DNA of 64,000 nucleotides from Chryseobacterium soldanellicola (GTDB lineage Bacteria > Bacteroidota > Bacteroidia > Flavobacteriales > Weeksellaceae). The stretch covers positions 124,001-188,000 of the forward strand of contig NZ_FNKL01000002.1 in the NCBI RefSeq assembly GCF_900100115.1. Direction: 5' to 3'. Numbering within the stretch: the first letter of the stretch is position 1; every line of letters begins with the position of its first letter. The notes under the pieces were generated by a model. That model made no database searches, was not told the DNA's origin, and worked only from the letters and a program-made list of their open reading frames with translations. Shown here piece by piece: positions 44,267 through 53,670 of this stretch. The position numbers and the translations under genes are program-made.

Positions 44267-45964
44267 CTATTTCTTAATGAAATTATGTGTTGATGATGTG
44301 CCATCAGAGTTTTTCATTGTTAAAATATACGATCCCGTTGATAATTGAGAAACATCTATTTTCTGATCTATTTTATCCTTTGAAATAACCAGCTTTCCTG
44401 AAGCATCAAAGATTTTAACATTTACAACTTTACGATCAGTTTTTACATATAAATAATCGCTTGTCGGGTTTGGATATACTTTTACACCATTTGACAGCTG
44501 ATTTTCTGAAGTTGCTAAGCTTACGCCTGTCAACGATATATTATCTACCAATACATAACCCATATTTCCGGTTGCAGGAGAATGGTTATTAAACCCAAAG
44601 TAATAAACACCCGTTGAAGCCGGCGTAATGGTAAAAGATGCCGGCGTAGATGTTCCTACATTTAGATCAGGATAATCCTGAATAAGATTTACCATTGATG
44701 TATTTATAGGTGATGTACCATATGCGACCTTAAAATTTTGAGGAGAAGCAAGATTAGAATAATCAAAAGTAAAAGTATAATTAACACCTGCCTGTAAATT
44801 TATCCCCTTAGTATAGAACCATGCATTCGTATCTTCAGAATCTGTATAAACAAATATCACATTAGACGAAAAGCCTGCAATTCCTGTAACATCTCCGACA
44901 GACCAATCAATTCCTGCACTCAGGTTTTGAGATGAAGTACATGTAGGAAGAGAGGCGATTGCTGTAGAATCAAAATCTTCACTGTAAGGAGCATTTACCG
45001 CTCCGCAAGGCGTTGTAAAATTAACCCCAACAGCATTCCAGTCACTTGTGCTCGCTCCACAATTTGATCTTACCCATACATAATATGTTGTTGCTGAAGT
45101 TAAACCTGTAAGATTTGTCGTTGCTCCCGTTATTCCCGTGCTTGTAGGTGTAGCAGAGCTGCTAGGAGGTGTATTAGAAGTACTTTGATAAATCTCATAT
45201 GAAGAAACACCGGAAACAGCACTCCAGGAAATAGTTGCAGAATTAGTCGTTATATTTGAAGCGGAAACATTATCCGGCTCAATACAGCTGTTCACGATCT
45301 TATAAGAGAAGCCAAAAACACACAACATTCCTGTAGATACCGATGTTTTTTTTACCGATACGTTAGAAATATTTTTAATCTGATTTGCCGCATTAATTGG
45401 TAGACCAATCTCATATAATCTCGGATCATTTGAGTTATTTTCTATATTATCTGTAACTCTACTTACTCTCCCTATACCTTTTATAGCATATGAAGAACCG
45501 CCATACCAATCATTTATTGAAACATTTGTAAAGGTTTGAGTCGTGTTATCTGCAAAAGTTACAATAATATCAGCTGTAGAATTCCCGCTTCCGGTAGTTG
45601 CGAGCATGTATAATTTTGAAGCTTTAGGATTTGTACTAAAATTCAAAGTTCCCATATCATTGGCATTCACCAACTTTAAAGCATTACTTGAGCTATAAGA
45701 AGCTAATTGAAATGATAATCCTGCTGTATTTGCAGAATTGATTAATCCGCTACTTGGCAAACCAGAAACAGGAGAAACCCCTAAACCGTTTACAAAATCA
45801 GCTGACATAAATACATACCCGTTGGCAGGAGAATCTACACTTTCTGTAGTACTTGAAGATGAAGCACCAGTACCATTTGCAATAAGATCCGCACCATAAC
45901 CGCTCGTCACATTCAATGTTTGATAGCTTTGAGCATTAACTTTACAAAATAATGAGGTCATCAT
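44267..45964 (-). CDS. T9SS-secreted protein (FN3 and adhesin-like domain), N-terminus apparently frameshifted
   Basis: A 565-residue frame paralogous to the one at 27647: the first ~220 residues are the same domain (SGYGADLIANGTGASSSSTT, GLINSANTAGLSFQLASYSS, DPRLYEIGLPIN). Then comes an FN3 module (VSASNITTNSATISWSAVSG), a beta-sandwich region (ISSLPTCTSSQNLSAGIDWS-like; CGAVNAPYSEDFDSTA), and a T9SS type A tail (VKVYPNPTSDYLYVKTDRKV, terminal HNFIKK). The predicted start lacks a signal peptide. Upstream, an ATG at 45999 followed by AAT and six A leads to a stop; one more A would restore MNKKITVGFFCLMMTSLF, a normal signal peptide. Sequencing error or phase variation are both possible. Confidence 0.8.
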   Translation of the reverse strand: MMTSLFCKVNAQSYQTLNVTSGYGADLIANGTGASSSSTTESVDSPANGYVFMSADFVNGLGVSPVSGLPSSGLINSANTAGLSFQLASYSSSNALKLVNANDMGTLNFSTNPKASKLYMLATTGSGNSTADIIVTFADNTTQTFTNVSINDWYGGSSYAIKGIGRVSRVTDNIENNSNDPRLYEIGLPINAANQIKNISNVSVKKTSVSTGMLCVFGFSYKIVNSCIEPDNVSASNITTNSATISWSAVSGVSSYEIYQSTSNTPPSSSATPTSTGITGATTNLTGLTSATTYYVWVRSNCGASTSDWNAVGVNFTTPCGAVNAPYSEDFDSTAIASLPTCTSSQNLSAGIDWSVGDVTGIAGFSSNVIFVYTDSEDTNAWFYTKGINLQAGVNYTFTFDYSNLASPQNFKVAYGTSPINTSMVNLIQDYPDLNVGTSTPASFTITPASTGVYYFGFNNHSPATGNMGYVLVDNISLTGVSLATSENQLSNGVKVYPNPTSDYLYVKTDRKVVNVKIFDASGKLVISKDKIDQKIDVSQLSTGSYILTMKNSDGTSSTHNFIKK

Positions 45965-45999
45965 TAAACAAAAGAAACCTACTGTAATTTTTTATTCAT

Positions 46000-46347
46000 A
46001 ATTTATCTTTTTATGTTCCACAAATATAATTTTCTTTTGCGTTAAATCAATAATTTAACTATATTTAACAAATTATAACAAATAATACCTAATAAATTTT
46101 ATAATATATATAAATAAAACACGAAATTATTATAAATCATTTTCTAATTTTAAAGAATAAAATTTTATCGTTCAGTTGTATCTGTTATTTTCAAGATGGT
46201 GAAAATATTTTTTCAGCAAGTTATATTTCTCCTTTTTACGTGATTAAATATTTCATTTTTTAAGAAAAAAGCCACCGAAAAAACACTTGTCAGACACAAA
46301 AAAAGCCTCAAATTAATTTGAGGCTTCCTATTTTATTAAAAGTTAAT
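46000..46347. other. Gene-free stretch before the frameshifted T9SS gene
   Basis: This 348-bp AT-rich gap holds the terminator of the M48 gene (46303-46326). Between 46000 and 46300 I see no further ORF, repeat or clear promoter. Confidence 0.6.
46303..46326 (-). terminator. Terminator of the M48 peptidase gene
   Basis: AAGCCTCAAATT / AATTTGAGGCTT is a 12-bp stem followed on the minus strand by seven T, 22 nt past the stop at 46348. Confidence 0.93.
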
Positions 46348-47163
46348 TTATTTTGTAAGTTTTGTTGTTGGTAAAGTAACGGTTCCCGGATCTTTCCACA
46401 AACCATCTTTTTCGGCACGTTTTTTCACGGCTTCCGCCCTTTTATTGCTGTCCGGGTGTGAATTAAACATTTTTTGGAATCCCGACTGGGCTGTTCCGCC
46501 TTCAGACAATAAAGCCAGCTTTTTAAATGCAGTATAAGCTCCCACTACATTATATTTATTTGCCTTCATAAAATCATAAGAATACATATCGGCCTGAGAT
46601 TCCTGCTTTTTACTGTGGGAAGCGTCTAAAAATGCATTTGCCATTTTACCTACCTGGCTCTCATTGAGGGTTGCCACCGTAGACGAAGCGGAAGAAGCCG
46701 CATCAAGAGCTGCAGCTTTTAAGTACGCCGATTTAATCGCGTCTTTTGTATCCTCATTTTTTACGTGACCGATTTCGTGACCGATTACAGCCAATAATTC
46801 ATCATCCGTCATAATATCCATTAAAGACGAGAAAACACGCACACTTCCGTCTGCACAGGCAAAAGCATTGATGTCTTTTACTTTATACACTTTATAATTC
46901 AGGGTAAGTCCGTCTTGTGTTTTATGTTTCCCGAAAAGCCTGTTAAGTCTCACGGTATAAGGATCTTTTGGCCCTGCAACAGGATTATTTTTGTCCATAT
47001 AATCTACAGACTCTTTGGATAATTTTACCGCATCGGCATTGCTGAAAGTAAATACTTTTGCCCCTTTGGAAACAACATCGGCCGCCTTTCCGAGGTTAAT
47101 TTTTTGTGCATTAACAGAATACATCGCCCCCAGGAAAAGAAGGCAGAGACTAACTTTTTTCAT
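46348..47163 (-). CDS. M48 family exported metallopeptidase
   Basis: A 271-residue exported zinc peptidase. Signal peptide MKKVSLCLLFLGAMYSVNAQ. The zinc motif HExxH is in VIGHEIGHVKNED near residue 127-131, with the third ligand Glu in SQADMYSYDFM (E-A/S-x-A-D type: KKQESQADMY). The family includes BepA/LoiP-like periplasmic proteases for outer-membrane protein quality control. The mature part has no lipobox or sorting domain. It diverges from recJ, whose start is 108 bp away. Its substrate cannot be told from sequence. Confidence 0.94.
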   Translation of the reverse strand: MKKVSLCLLFLGAMYSVNAQKINLGKAADVVSKGAKVFTFSNADAVKLSKESVDYMDKNNPVAGPKDPYTVRLNRLFGKHKTQDGLTLNYKVYKVKDINAFACADGSVRVFSSLMDIMTDDELLAVIGHEIGHVKNEDTKDAIKSAYLKAAALDAASSASSTVATLNESQVGKMANAFLDASHSKKQESQADMYSYDFMKANKYNVVGAYTAFKKLALLSEGGTAQSGFQKMFNSHPDSNKRAEAVKKRAEKDGLWKDPGTVTLPTTKLTK

Positions 47164-47259
47164 AATTATTTTTAATTTGGACAGTGAAGATAACTTTTTT
47201 TTAACAATTTTCAGGTCAAAACTTCAGACCTATGATTTCAAAATCCTGTTTTTTTTCCC

Positions 47260-47267
47260 TATTTTTG
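47260..47267 (+). promoter_or_regulatory. -7 box immediately before recJ
   Basis: TATTTTTG ends 4 nt before the recJ ATG, so a transcript from it would be leaderless or nearly so. The -33 TTG is not evident. Confidence 0.4.
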
Positions 47268-47271
47268 TGAA

Positions 47272-48984
47272 ATGAGTCAAAAATGGATTTACAAGCCCGA
47301 ACCTGATGAGGAAATCGTGGACGGATTAAGTTCGTCACTTGGTTTTGGAACTTTTGAATCTAAACTTCTCGTTCTTAGGGGAATTGACAATTATCAAAAG
47401 GCAAGAGAGTTTTTCAAACCAAACCTTACTGACATTCATAATCCGTTTTTAATGGCTGATATGCAGAAAGCGGTGGAAAGAATTGCCACTGCGATCGAAA
47501 ACGGAGAAAAAATATTAGTGTACGGAGATTACGATGTAGACGGCACCACTGCCGTAGCTCTGATGTACCTGTATCTCAGCAAAATTGTTCAGAAAAAATA
47601 TTTAGACTATTATATTCCCGACAGAAATTCTGAAGGGTACGGAATTTCAACGGAAGGCATTGATTTTGCCAAAGAAAACGGCTTCTCACTGATTATTGCT
47701 TTAGACTGCGGGATCAAGGCTTTGGATATGATTAATTATGCCAAAACGCTGGATATTGATTTTATCATTTGCGATCACCATTTACCGGGAGACGAAATTC
47801 CTGATGCGGTAGCCGTTCTTGATCCAAAAAGAAACGACTGCAGGTATCCTTTTAAGGAACTTTCCGGATGTGGTGTTGGTTTTAAGCTTTGTCAGGGGCT
47901 AAATACGATCTACAAGCTCCCTGAAGCTGAATTATTTGAATTAACAGACCTTCTCGCCATTTCTATCGCTGCCGACATCGTTTCGATGACGGGTGAAAAC
48001 AGGGTTTTAGCTAAAATGGGACTTAAAATTCTCAGAAAAACCAGAAACTTAGGATTAAGATTATTAATTCCTGATGATAAATTATCACATTTCGAAATCT
48101 CAAATATTGTTTTTGAAATTGCTCCGAAAATTAATGCTGCAGGAAGAATTTCGCACGGGAAAGCCGCTGTCGAGCTCATGGTTTCCGATAATCTGAAGCA
48201 CGCTCATCAGATCGTAAGCGACATCATGAACCTCAATGATGAAAGACGTGAATTGGACATGAATTCTACACTTTCCGCATTAAACCAAGTTATTGAATCG
48301 CAGCAGGAAACAAAATATACAACCATCGTTTATCATCCAGAATGGAACAAAGGCGTAATCGGAATTGTAGCTTCAAGATTAATTGAAACCTATTACAAAC
48401 CGACCCTGGTTTTCACAGACGGAAATAATGGTGAAATGGTAGCTTCTGCCAGATCCGTTTCAGATTTTGATGTACATGAGGCATTGGATCTTTGTTCGGA
48501 ATATTTCCTGAAATTCGGTGGGCACCACGCTGCGGCAGGGCTTTCAATGGAAAAAGATAAATTCGAGGCATTTAAGCTTAAGTTTGAGCAAATCGTTTCT
48601 GAAAAAATCAAGGAACATCAAAAAGAACCTTCCATTACGATCGATTCTGTGATTGAAATTGACGAGATCAACCGTGAATTCATCAATTTTCACAGAAAAC
48701 TGGCTCCTTTCGGACCTCACAATATGAAACCGATTCTGGCATTGACCAATCAAAAACTTTCGGGGTATGTAAAAACGATGGGGAAAGATAATAATCACCT
48801 TAAATTCTACATCAAACAAGAATCTACCGGAAGAAATATTGAATGTGTCGGTTTTAAATTGGGACAGTTCTCGGAAGATTTTAAGACCAAAAGATTTGAT
48901 ATTGTCTTCACGTTAGAGGAAAATCACTGGAAAGGAAATGTGACGCATTATTTGAATATAAAAGATGTTAAGTTTAGGGATTAA
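47272..48984 (+). CDS. recJ: Single-stranded-DNA-specific exonuclease RecJ
   Basis: A 5'-3' ssDNA exonuclease of recombination and repair, cytoplasmic, 570 residues. DHH-family motifs in order: DYDVDGTTAVALMYLYL (motif I, near residue 83), ALDCGIKALDMI, CDHHLPGDEIPDAVAVLDP (DHH motif III), and SIAADIVSMTGENRVLAKMG (motif IV). The DHHA1 domain shows GVIGIVASRLIETYYKPT and KFGGHHAAAGLSMEKDKFEA. The C-terminal OB fold ends at VTHYLNIKDVKFRD. It is co-transcribed with nadD, which starts 20 nt after the recJ stop. Confidence 0.97.
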   Translation: MSQKWIYKPEPDEEIVDGLSSSLGFGTFESKLLVLRGIDNYQKAREFFKPNLTDIHNPFLMADMQKAVERIATAIENGEKILVYGDYDVDGTTAVALMYLYLSKIVQKKYLDYYIPDRNSEGYGISTEGIDFAKENGFSLIIALDCGIKALDMINYAKTLDIDFIICDHHLPGDEIPDAVAVLDPKRNDCRYPFKELSGCGVGFKLCQGLNTIYKLPEAELFELTDLLAISIAADIVSMTGENRVLAKMGLKILRKTRNLGLRLLIPDDKLSHFEISNIVFEIAPKINAAGRISHGKAAVELMVSDNLKHAHQIVSDIMNLNDERRELDMNSTLSALNQVIESQQETKYTTIVYHPEWNKGVIGIVASRLIETYYKPTLVFTDGNNGEMVASARSVSDFDVHEALDLCSEYFLKFGGHHAAAGLSMEKDKFEAFKLKFEQIVSEKIKEHQKEPSITIDSVIEIDEINREFINFHRKLAPFGPHNMKPILALTNQKLSGYVKTMGKDNNHLKFYIKQESTGRNIECVGFKLGQFSEDFKTKRFDIVFTLEENHWKGNVTHYLNIKDVKFRD

Positions 48985-49004
48985 CTAAACCCTACTACCT
49001 AAAA

Positions 49005-49589
49005 ATGAAGAAAATAGGTTTATTTTTTGGCTCGTTTAACCCAATTCATATTGGACATTTGATTTTGGCGAATTATATTCTTGAAAATTCGGATATGGAT
49101 GAATTGTGGTTTGTGGTAAGTCCGCAAAACCCTTTTAAGGATAAAAAAACGCTGCTAAAAGATCATAACAGGCTTGATATGGTGCAACTTGCCGTAAAAA
49201 ACTATCCGAATATGAGAGCTTCCAATGTGGAGTTTTCTTTACCAAAGCCAAGCTATACGATCGATACATTAACTTATCTTCATGAAAAATATCCTGATCA
49301 TTCTTTCAGCTTAATTATGGGTGAAGATAATCTGGCAGGTCTACATAAATGGAAAAACTCTGAAACTTTAATTAAAAATCATCACATTATCGTTTATCCG
49401 AGAGTTTTTGATGGTGAGAAAAAGGATTCCGAATATCTGCAACATGATAATATTTCTTTAATAAAAGCGCCTGTTGTGGAGCTTTCTGCCACCGAGATCC
49501 GGAATATGATCAGAGACGGCAAAAACGTAAGACCAATGCTTCCTCCCGAGGTTTTTGAATATCTGGATGGAAGTAGCTTTTATAAGTAA
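49005..49589 (+). CDS. nadD: Nicotinate-nucleotide adenylyltransferase
   Basis: Joins ATP and nicotinate mononucleotide to form deamido-NAD, an essential step of NAD synthesis. It has 194 residues. The nucleotidyltransferase motif is KIGLFFGSFNPIHIGHLILA (GSFNPIHxGH at 9-18), and the ATP-binding C-terminal motif is VELSATEIRNMIRDGK (SxTxIR). MGEDNLAGLHKWKN is the NadD-specific substrate region. No other gene of the NAD pathway is nearby. It starts 20 nt after recJ. Confidence 0.97.
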   Translation: MKKIGLFFGSFNPIHIGHLILANYILENSDMDELWFVVSPQNPFKDKKTLLKDHNRLDMVQLAVKNYPNMRASNVEFSLPKPSYTIDTLTYLHEKYPDHSFSLIMGEDNLAGLHKWKNSETLIKNHHIIVYPRVFDGEKKDSEYLQHDNISLIKAPVVELSATEIRNMIRDGKNVRPMLPPEVFEYLDGSSFYK

Positions 49590-49664
49590 TTTAAATAACA
49601 GATAATAGGGACCAGGTCTTAGACAAAACTCATAATTTATAACTTATCATTCATAATTCAAGAC

Positions 49665-50006
49665 ATGAATTTCATCGAAAAATTTTTCTCAAAATATTCA
49701 CAGGAAAAAATCATAAAATGGTTTAAGCAGGTCTGCGTTGCTGAAGCAATTACTTGTTTTCTGCTTTACGGAGTTGCCATGATCTGGAAAAGATATGATG
49801 AGGAAGGGCTTCTTTCCACTATTTTCATTATTATTATCGGAAATATTCATGGGCTTTTCTTTACCCTTTATCTTTTGCTTTGCCTTCCGGTGAGAAAAAT
49901 TTTCAAATGGGATGATGAAGATTTTGTTTTTGCATTAATGTCCGCATTTTTCCCGTTTGCAACGATTTGGGTTGATAAAAAACTCGCCCGATTCGACAGG
50001 GAATAA
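49665..50006 (+). CDS. DUF3817 membrane protein
   Basis: A 113-residue integral membrane protein. Three segments are visible: VAEAITCFLLYGVAMIWKRY, TIFIIIIGNIHGLFFTLYLL and FVFALMSAFFPFATIWVDKK. The pairing of EAITCFLL with GNIHGLFFTLY and PFATIWVDKKL matches the DUF3817 family, whose role is unknown. The gene lies 75 nt after nadD and has a terminator after it, so it may be a third gene of the recJ transcript. Confidence 0.9.
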   Translation: MNFIEKFFSKYSQEKIIKWFKQVCVAEAITCFLLYGVAMIWKRYDEEGLLSTIFIIIIGNIHGLFFTLYLLLCLPVRKIFKWDDEDFVFALMSAFFPFATIWVDKKLARFDRE

Positions 50007-50017
50007 ATTAACATAAT

Positions 50018-50046
50018 AAAAAGGGCCTTTTCGGGCCTTTTTTTAT
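50018..50046 (+). terminator. Terminator after the DUF3817 gene
   Basis: AAAAAGG and CCTTTTT, with an inner CC / GG pairing and a TTTTC loop, followed by a T run. Confidence 0.7.
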
Positions 50047-50304
50047 TCTATCTACACTAAATCTTTTGATTATGTGTATCCCATTACAGTTCCTAAAATT
50101 CAATTTACTGAATAAAGTTTCACGAAGAACTTTATATGAATTTCTTATTAATATTTTAAAAGTTTAGGATTTCGATGTAACAAAAATTAGGTCAGCATTG
50201 TCTTATTAAGTATAAAATCAAAGAAAGTAAATTTTTAATGTAAAATTTAACTACTGATAATCAAATAGTTAAATTAATTATTAAATTATTTTAAGTACTT
50301 TGTA
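50047..50304. other. Gap before the outer-membrane receptor gene
   Basis: The 381-bp gap between 50006 and 50388 starts with a terminator and ends with a promoter (50305-50336). Between them it is AT-rich sequence in which I see no ORF, hairpin or repeat. Confidence 0.5.
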
Positions 50305-50336
50305 TTGCATAATACTAAATTATTTATATATCTTTG
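50305..50336 (+). promoter_or_regulatory. Promoter of the outer-membrane receptor gene
   Basis: TTG (50305-50307), a 21-nt spacer and TATCTTTG (50329-50336), a full match to the TTG / TAnnTTTG consensus with normal spacing. The best promoter seen in the window; the 5' UTR is about 45 nt. Confidence 0.75.
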
Positions 50337-50387
50337 CAATGTTAAATAATAACAAATACAAGCTATTAACGACTTAAAAATAACATC

Positions 50388-52697
50388 ATGAAAACGCCCA
50401 TTCTCATCGCAGCTCTATTTTTCAGCGGAATGACATTCGCTCAGCAGAAAAAATCAGACTCTGTAAAAACTCAAAACATAGAGGCAGTAACGTTAACGAA
50501 ACAGGTTTTCAAAAAACAAAGTGACCGTTTTGTATATGATGTTGCGGCATCACCTGTTGCAAAGGGGAACACAACATTCGATATTTTAAAGCAAACTCCC
50601 CTGCTTTCTTCTACCGATGATAAAACGCTGAAAATTGCAGGAAAAAACAATGCTTTAATCTATATCAACGGCAGAAAAAGCAATATGGATGCTGATTCTT
50701 TGGTACAGTTCTTAAAAAATACTCCTGCCGAAAATATACAGAAAATTGAAGTTATTACGGTTCCGGGAAGTGAATTTCAGGTAGAATCTTCTGACGGAAT
50801 CATCAATATCGTTCTAAAGAAGAAAATGAGCGACGGTTTGAACGGAAACATGAGAATGTCGAACAGCCAAAATAAATACAACTCTAGCAATGCAAGTTTT
50901 TCTGCGAATTACAGAAAAGATAAATTAGGAATCAGTGCAAACCTCAACGGCGGCGAAAATATCAATCCTCAATCTTATATTTTAAGAAACGGAAATGCTT
51001 TATCTTCAAACGAATCCGTAGGGAATATTGACGATCCGAACAAAAATCTCGGTGGCTATTTAAATATTGATTATCAGCTTACTGAAAAAAGCAATTTAGG
51101 CCTATCATGGAATTCGTGGGCCAATAAAAGCTATAATTCGAGGGTGAATTTATTCAATACCGTTCGTTCATTTGATAATAAAACTAATTCTTACTTTGAA
51201 AATTACACCAAATCCCAAAACAAAGAAGATGCAAGATCTTACAACAACTCTGTAAATCTGAATTATGAGCTTAAAACCGATTCATTAGGAAGCAAATTAA
51301 ACATAAATGCTGCTTATTTAAATTATAAAAGATTCCAGTTTACAGATAACAGAACCATTATTTCTGATATTAACAGAAACGACATCAGAATCGGAACACA
51401 GATTTTCCAGGATTTACCACAAATTATTAATAATTTCTCTGGAACCGTAGATTACATCCAAAAGCTTAAAAACGATTTTACGGTATCTGTAGGTGGAAAT
51501 TATAATAAAACAAAAACCAATAACGACACAAAAAACAATACGCTGGATTATGTTTATGATACTAATGGTCAATTGATAAACGTAGAAAATACATCTGCTC
51601 CCAATCATTTTGTCTATAATGAAAATATTTATGGCGTTTATCTAACCTTAGAAAAGAAATTTTCTGATAAATTTTCCGGGAAAATCGGAGCCAGATATGA
51701 AATGACAAACAGCGTAGGAACCTCAGACAACGCCGCTCCGGAATACAGAAGAATTGAACAGAATTACAATAACCTGCTTCCTTATCTGACCTTTAATTAT
51801 GCCATTAATGATAAAAATAATATTTCCTATGCATTTTCGAGCAGAATGAGAAGACCGAGCTTCTGGGAAATCAATCCTGTAAGAAATATTCTGACAGAGG
51901 ATAATTACACGCAAAACAATCCGTTTGTAAAAGCATCTTCTACATACAATCAGGAGTTGACGTATATGTATAAAAACTCCTATTTTCTGATTTTAAACCA
52001 TTCTTATTTTAAAGATCAGATCACTCAGGTTCCTTTGCAAAGAGATATTTTGAAACCGAGATTGGACGATATGGGCAATCCTGTAAAAGATGAAAACGGA
52101 AATATAATCATGGATCCTCACAAACAATTAAGATACATCAGAACAAACTTTGGCGACAAACAGGAAATGTCAGCCATGTTAGGAATTCAAAAAACATTCT
52201 TCAAGCAATATTTAACATTAAACTTTAATGCGGGAATCCAGCACAATATCAACAACGGAAGCTTAAGCGTTGACCCGACGTCAGGAGACGTTTTCCCGAC
52301 TTATGAAAATAAAGTACGCTCTACAAGTATCGTCATTACCAGTAACAACACGATCCGTTTAGACAAAAAGAAAACTTGGTTTTTGGGGGTAAATTATTTC
52401 TTTGTCGACAAACAGCAAATCGAGCTTGGAATGTTGAAAAACTTAATGAGCCTGGATTTAAGCTTAAAGAAAAACTGGAACGACTGGACTTTTGCCGTAA
52501 ATGTAAATGACGTTCTGAGAACAAACGTCGTAGAAATCGAAGATTATCAAACCAACGGAAATTACAATTACATCAGAAGCGACCAGTACAGAAGAAACAT
52601 GACCGTGAGCATCACTTACAACTTCGGAAACCAAAAAGTGAAAAAAGTAAGGGACATCGAAGGCGCTTCTGACGCGATCAAAAGCAGAACAAGATAA
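50388..52697 (+). CDS. TonB-dependent-type outer-membrane beta-barrel protein
   Basis: A 769-residue outer-membrane protein: signal peptide MKTPILIAALFFSGMTFAQQ; a plug-like domain (about 30-145; NIEAVTLTKQVFKKQSDRFV, NTTFDILKQTPLLSSTDDKT, NALIYINGRKSNMDADSLVQ, IQKIEVITVPGSEFQVESSD), then a 620-residue barrel (OMP_b-brl_3 type) ending in the usual terminal strand NMTVSITYNFGNQKVKK. It lacks the N-terminal carboxypeptidase-like (SusC) domain, and no SusD partner follows, so it is not a classic polysaccharide importer. An imported ligand (peptide, siderophore or sugar) is unknown. An alpha/beta hydrolase gene follows at 75 nt. Confidence 0.9.
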   Translation: MKTPILIAALFFSGMTFAQQKKSDSVKTQNIEAVTLTKQVFKKQSDRFVYDVAASPVAKGNTTFDILKQTPLLSSTDDKTLKIAGKNNALIYINGRKSNMDADSLVQFLKNTPAENIQKIEVITVPGSEFQVESSDGIINIVLKKKMSDGLNGNMRMSNSQNKYNSSNASFSANYRKDKLGISANLNGGENINPQSYILRNGNALSSNESVGNIDDPNKNLGGYLNIDYQLTEKSNLGLSWNSWANKSYNSRVNLFNTVRSFDNKTNSYFENYTKSQNKEDARSYNNSVNLNYELKTDSLGSKLNINAAYLNYKRFQFTDNRTIISDINRNDIRIGTQIFQDLPQIINNFSGTVDYIQKLKNDFTVSVGGNYNKTKTNNDTKNNTLDYVYDTNGQLINVENTSAPNHFVYNENIYGVYLTLEKKFSDKFSGKIGARYEMTNSVGTSDNAAPEYRRIEQNYNNLLPYLTFNYAINDKNNISYAFSSRMRRPSFWEINPVRNILTEDNYTQNNPFVKASSTYNQELTYMYKNSYFLILNHSYFKDQITQVPLQRDILKPRLDDMGNPVKDENGNIIMDPHKQLRYIRTNFGDKQEMSAMLGIQKTFFKQYLTLNFNAGIQHNINNGSLSVDPTSGDVFPTYENKVRSTSIVITSNNTIRLDKKKTWFLGVNYFFVDKQQIELGMLKNLMSLDLSLKKNWNDWTFAVNVNDVLRTNVVEIEDYQTNGNYNYIRSDQYRRNMTVSITYNFGNQKVKKVRDIEGASDAIKSRTR

Positions 52698-52772
52698 AAC
52701 AATCATTCATTCATATCAATTATTTTGTACAAAGCTCACTGAGAAATCGGTGAGTTTTTTATCTTTATAAGT

Positions 52773-53630
52773 ATGAAAGCTTTCGTTACAATTTTTATCG
52801 GTCTCATGCTTCTTCTTTTCACTATTGATTGCAAAGAAAAGCCGATCATTATTAATAAAAATACATCTTTTGAGGTCAAGAAAAATATTTCTTACGGTAA
52901 AGATTATGAACAAAAAATGGATCTATATCTTCCAGATAGTAAAAATATGGTGCAAAAAGATATATTTATCGTTATTCATGGTGGCGGCTGGCGAGGCGGC
53001 GACAAATCTCAATTGACACCTTTCATTTTTTCAATGATGGAAAAATTCCCGAATTCTATTTTTGTTAACCTGAATTACAGACTGGCTTCTATTAACCATT
53101 TTGCCCTTCCGGATCAAACTGACGATATTACGGATGTCATTCATTATTTAGAAAAAACTTTACAGTATAATCCTAGAGTAATCCTTCTCGGAAACAGCGC
53201 CGGCGGGCATTTATCAATGTTGTATGCTTACAAATTCGATAAAAATAAGAAGGTAAAAGCCGTTGTCAATATTGTAGGTCCGGCAGATTTGTCTGATCCC
53301 GGATTTAAAAATTATGAAGATTATTCTTTTATTGAAAAACAACTGATCGATCCTAAAATTCTTCCACAAAATGCTTTAGCAATGGATTTCGGAAGCCCGA
53401 CATACTGGATTGATAAAAACGCTCCGCCCACTTTATCTTATTACGGAAAAATTGATAAGGTTGTTCCGGTTTCACAAAAAGAAATTCTGGATTCGGTTTT
53501 TTCCAAAAATAATGTTTTTCACGAATCTTATGAATTCAACGGAGGCCATGTTGACTGGGAAAAAGGGAAAAATTCAATATTTTTAATTAATACCATTGAA
53601 AGTTTCCTCAAAAAAGTAGATAAAAAATAA
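52773..53630 (+). CDS. Lipoprotein alpha/beta-hydrolase esterase (HGGG type)
   Basis: A 285-residue esterase/lipase of the hormone-sensitive lipase-like group. The signal is MKAFVTIFIGLMLLLFTIDC with the Cys at position 20, but T-I-D before Cys is a weak lipobox. The oxyanion motif HGGGWRGGD (residues 70-78), the nucleophile Ser in LLGNSAGGHLSM, and the catalytic His in GGHVDWEKG with Asp/Glu in KIDKVVPVS are all present. It probably cleaves a small ester or acyl group at the cell surface. It starts 75 nt after the receptor gene and may be co-transcribed with it. Confidence 0.9.
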   Translation: MKAFVTIFIGLMLLLFTIDCKEKPIIINKNTSFEVKKNISYGKDYEQKMDLYLPDSKNMVQKDIFIVIHGGGWRGGDKSQLTPFIFSMMEKFPNSIFVNLNYRLASINHFALPDQTDDITDVIHYLEKTLQYNPRVILLGNSAGGHLSMLYAYKFDKNKKVKAVVNIVGPADLSDPGFKNYEDYSFIEKQLIDPKILPQNALAMDFGSPTYWIDKNAPPTLSYYGKIDKVVPVSQKEILDSVFSKNNVFHESYEFNGGHVDWEKGKNSIFLINTIESFLKKVDKK

Positions 53631-53654
53631 ACGCTCTGAAATTTTCAAAGCGTT
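53629..53654. terminator. Bidirectional terminator between esterase and GH43 genes
   Basis: AAACGCTCTGAAA and TTTTCAAAGCGTTT, an imperfect stem of about 11 bp immediately after the esterase stop. It serves the converging gene at 53671. Confidence 0.8.
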
Positions 53655-53670
53655 TGATTTATTTAAATCT

